DNA from: Gnetum montanum
Lineage: Eukaryota; Streptophyta; Gnetopsida; Gnetales; Gnetaceae
Length of the DNA: 21,135 bases
Assembly: GCA_015680685.1 (NCBI GenBank)
Contig: MNCI01029487.1
Span: forward strand, 82,376-103,510
Direction of reading: 5' to 3'
Positions 18,167-21,135 of the stretch are shown here, piece after piece. Under the pieces are notes generated by a model. It made no database searches, was not told the origin of the DNA, and worked only from the letters and a program-made list of their open reading frames with translations. The position numbers and the translations under genes were made by a program. The number at the start of each line of letters is the position of its first letter. Positions within the stretch are counted from its first letter, which is position 1.

Positions 18167-20956
18167 ATGGCATTGAAACGTGGACAAAAGGAAGGTCCTG
18201 CTCAAGGTGGAAGCAAATGACCCAGGAGAGGTGGAAGATAAGATCCTACTGGACAACATGCAGAATAGGAGGAACAATCATTTAGCATTCATCAAGAGGA
18301 TCCTCCTACTGTATAGTCTGGGCAAGTAGAAAGAGGAGCTACTGCAGCGCCCGAACAGGGACAACATCTCACATTGCCCCAAGATTGTGTTCAGACCATC
18401 CATGAAAAGTCTACATTCACCGCAGTGATTGTGGAATTAAACTTTGAATCTTTTCCAGAGTTTGCTCCTGAGGCTATTAGGGATCACCTCAAAGGATCTT
18501 CCTTACAGCCTACCCTCTCTAAAAGAGGTGCTTGGTACCTAGGAGAGACGTACCACTTCTGGCACAATAGGGAACAAGGCACCAGTATCAATATTTGTGG
18601 TGTGACAGTTGATTTCACCGCACAAGCCATTTTGGAAGTGTTAAACCTTTCGAATATAGGATCAAAAGTTGCTCAATTATCCACCTGTTCAAACCCCAAT
18701 GTGCGACGGGATTGGTTGGAAAGAGCTTATGGTAGAGATAAGACGTTCAGTGAGTTAATGACGGAAGAGAGGATCTACTTCAAAATTGGAACATATCATC
18801 TCTTCCCCACGAAGGGCTTAAAAAGAATATCAACGTATGTGGTAAGAGGATGTGCAATGCTGATGGAAAAGGTTAATGCTAACCTGCCCCACCTATATTT
18901 AACAAGATCCTGAGGCGGTTTAAGTAACGGAAGACCAGGAAGCTTGTATTGCCTTTCCCTTGTCTTATCAGAAAGATGTGCCAATGTACTGGTATCAGAG
19001 GATACATTAATGATGTCCTCTGAAAAGCCTAGAATGCTTCATATGCTGAATTGTTAAAGTTGCCAACTCCAAGGAAAATCACTAGCAAGACGCTAGGACC
19101 AGAAGAAGAAGAAGAACAAATGGCTGGACCAACTGCAACTCAACTTGTAGGACCCAACCAACCTCCAAGTACAGGACCCAGCCAACAATAGGAAGCAAGG
19201 CTTAGCATAGGCCAAGATCAGCCACCGCCACCATAAGACTACAGACCGTCGATGGGCCATCTCAAGGCCATCGTTGAGATGGTTAGTTGGGGAAGTCATG
19301 ATGATGCAAATCTCTTCCGCGTCATTGATGATGCAATTCAGCCCACGATTTCTTTGGATCAGACAAGGGGTGAAGTGTCTATTCATATAGGAGGAGGGGA
19401 AAGTAGTTGGTCATAACAAATCTCAAGAAATGCAACATCTTTTTAGGTGCAATTAGAAACTAGTGAAGGGGCCACTGTGATGGTCATGCAACACCAAGAT
19501 GTCATGGGAGCTGCAGAAGTGGTTGCAGACCACATCAAAGAATTGTTAAATGTACCTGTTGTGCCACCAAAAAATCTCATAGGAGCACAGGATTCTCAAA
19601 CTTTGGCCAGAACCTCAATGAATCCTGTGGAACATGAGGATGCGCTTGATCGATTGCTCCAAATAGGGCAAATAATGATGTCCCTGTTTGACATCCCTCA
19701 GGATGTTACGGTAATTCTGTCAGACCTCATTTCCATGAAGGGGAAGCTGGTCTTAATAGAAGTGAGGGCCAAACATGCTAAAGTAGAGGTGCAGAAATTA
19801 CAAGAGCAGCTTGTGGCCCTACAAGCAGCACAACGGGATCCTTTGCAATTTGTTCCCATAGACCAGCTAGATAATTTCAGAACTGAGCAACTAATCAAGC
19901 TAATAACAAAGAATAAAATGGTGGCTAATGAAAAGAGAGAAGGTTGTTTAGGATGCATCTACAGCATGGGCACAAACTCATGTGCATATTAAGGCACTTA
20001 AAGCTCTACAGGAGAAAAATAACTAGCTGGTTGCCGAAAACCTTTGGTTGACCTCTGTAGAAAAGCAAAAGAACGTTCTCGAAGAACATTTCCATTAGTT
20101 GCGAGAACAATTCATCCAAGTCAACCAAGACATAGGTTGTTTAGCCAAGGAGAACCGAACCCTCTCAATGGAGGAGGTACATGCAATTCGTCAAAAGACA
20201 ACCATTGAAATAAGCATGTGGAAAAATGAGGCTAAATGGCATGAAAAGCCAAAGGAGCACTTTCGAGATCAGGTGGGGATGTACAAACAGATCCTTGAGA
20301 AGGAGATCCATATGGCTAAGGCCCACATCAATGCTATCAGTGCTCAACACACTGACTGGTGAGCCATATTGGACACATACACCTTTGCCCACCAAGTGGA
20401 AGTTAAGAATTGGGACCTGTAGATTCATGATCTGACAGAATAAATGGAGTTGGCAAACCTGCGGTATTCCAGCCTTGCCATGTTAACAACAGGGCACCTA
20501 AGGATAGAGCTCGAGTAGCAGGTAGCAACCACCTATGTCAAATACGAAGCAGAATTTGCAAAACGCAAGAAGTTATTGGAAAAATTGGAGATCGCAAATT
20601 CTAAACTTGAGGTGGTAAAGGCAAGCTACTAAGGCCAAAAAGGTGTCACAATAGATTTGGCTCAATGGCTTGCAAATTTCCAGGAATACAAAGATAGAGC
20701 CAAAGCCTACGAAGAAGAACGTCGGGTGTTTGCGACTTGGTATGTCAAGGCCAATCAAATGTTTTCGCAACGACCCTATCTGTGGGAAGTGCCGACACCG
20801 TCAAACATTGGAACATTAGCATGGATGGCACAAGACCCTTGGACTGAAGAGGAGAAGCTCCAAGCCATACTCCAATGCCATCAAGTCTCAAAACCTAGAG
20901 CACAAGATAAAGGGAAAGCACTAATGGAGGAGCCACCGCCACTAGGAACTACATGA
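18167..20956 (+). pseudogene. Second ORF of copy B: plant-transposon-protein-like domain plus coiled coil, broken
   Basis: The ATG at 18167 and the TGA at 20954-20956 are in one frame, 930 codons including the stop, interrupted by stops and by compensating frameshifts between about 18893 and 20099. The N-terminus is basic (KRGQ). Residues about 70-250 (from 18374) carry GAWYLGETYHFWHNREQGT, ICGVTVDFTAQAIL and RRDWLERAYG, like the plant 'putative plant transposon protein' family. Then come a Gln/Pro-rich linker (about 19090-19235), a conserved block rich in Gln and Ala, long charged helices with heptads (about 19740-20640), and a tail ending EEPPPLGTT. There is no pol, membrane segment or catalytic motif. 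It occupies the place of the env-like ORF of Athila elements. The function is unknown, and a structural or RNA-binding role is only a guess. Confidence 0.75.
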
Positions 20957-21112
20957 GTTCCACAAATTTTGTAGTTGTAGCACATTCTTTATGTTGTGTC
21001 TTTGTTTTGTTTTCATTCCACATTGCGGCATAACCCCATTTTCACCATCCAATAATCCCATACCTATCCATTGTGTAATCACTATAACTCAAGGACGAGT
21101 TTTCATTCAGTC
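20957..21112 (+). other. 3' untranslated end of copy B with conserved pre-PPT box
   Basis: Non-coding, aligned with 2301-2475 of copy A. AATAATCCCATACC (21051-21064) and CTCAAGGACGAGTTTTCATT (21089-21108) are shared with copy A and the older element. Confidence 0.6.
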
Positions 21113-21121
21113 GTGGGGGTA
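21113..21121 (+). other. Polypurine tract of copy B
   Basis: GTGGGGGTA abuts the LTR start TGATGAG at 21122 and is identical to the tract of copy A. Confidence 0.8.
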
Positions 21122-21135
21122 TGATGAGTTGTCAT
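21122..21135 (+). repeat. 3' LTR of copy B, first 14 nt only
   Basis: TGATGAGTTGTCAT matches the LTR start of copy A (TGATGAGTCATG) after the PPT. The rest lies beyond the window. Confidence 0.8.

Larger units (their letters stand above)
13288..21135 (+). mobile_element. Copy B: non-autonomous Athila-like LTR retrotransposon, cut by the window end
   Basis: Same family and plan as copy A, on the opposite strand: 5' LTR 13288-14036, PBS 14038-14055, gag relic 14178-16162, non-coding middle with a candidate internal promoter, second ORF 18167-20956, PPT 21113-21121, and 3' LTR from 21122. The internal region is about 7.1 kb, like copy A (about 7.0 kb). No pol is seen. The copies are separate insertions and not a simple inverted duplication, because each has its own LTRs and PBS and the flanks differ. 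Confidence 0.9.

Overview
The window looks like intergenic DNA from a large, repeat-rich plant nuclear genome. Nearly everything that can be interpreted is LTR retrotransposon sequence in nested layers, and I see no intact host gene, tRNA, rRNA or bacterial-type feature. The plant call rests on primer-binding sites matching plant tRNA-Asp, an Athila/Tat-like Gag, a second ORF resembling the plant-only 'putative plant transposon protein' domain, and a chromovirus-like integrase relic. I cannot name the species or clade.

Layout. (1) 1-245: five copies of a 49-bp tandem repeat with a palindromic core, followed by a promoter-like, unclassified stretch to about 1329 with a TATA box at 476-483. (2) 1330-1443 and 10134-11063: the 3' end of an older Athila-like element on the + strand (end of internal region, polypurine tract, 854-bp LTR). 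It is split by (3) a complete 8,690-bp element on the - strand at 1444-10133 (copy A): LTR 9280-10133, tRNA-Asp PBS 9261-9278, gag relic 7154-9138, about 1.9 kb of non-coding DNA, a second large ORF 2476-5272, PPT 2292-2300 and LTR 1444-2291, flanked by near-identical 5-bp target duplications. (4) 11064-13287: an older Ty3/gypsy relic on the - strand with decayed integrase and post-integrase sequence. (5) 13288-21135: a second copy of the same family on the + strand (copy B): LTR 13288-14036, PBS 14038-14055, gag relic 14178-16162, about 2 kb non-coding, second ORF 18167-20956, PPT 21113-21121 and the first 14 nt of the 3' LTR, where the window stops.

The point of interest is the family shared by copies A and B. 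It has Gag and a roughly 930-codon second protein (plant-transposon-protein-like domain plus coiled coil), but I see no protease, reverse transcriptase, RNase H or integrase. It would depend on a pol-encoding partner for mobility. Upstream of the second ORF lie a TATA box (both copies), a GATATC cluster and a 28-nt C tract (copy B only), and a splice-acceptor-like site directly before the ATG. Several in-frame stops sit at identical codons in both copies. The two copies face in opposite directions, so they form an inverted repeat with arms of about 7 kb. All homology and family calls were made by eye, without database searches.
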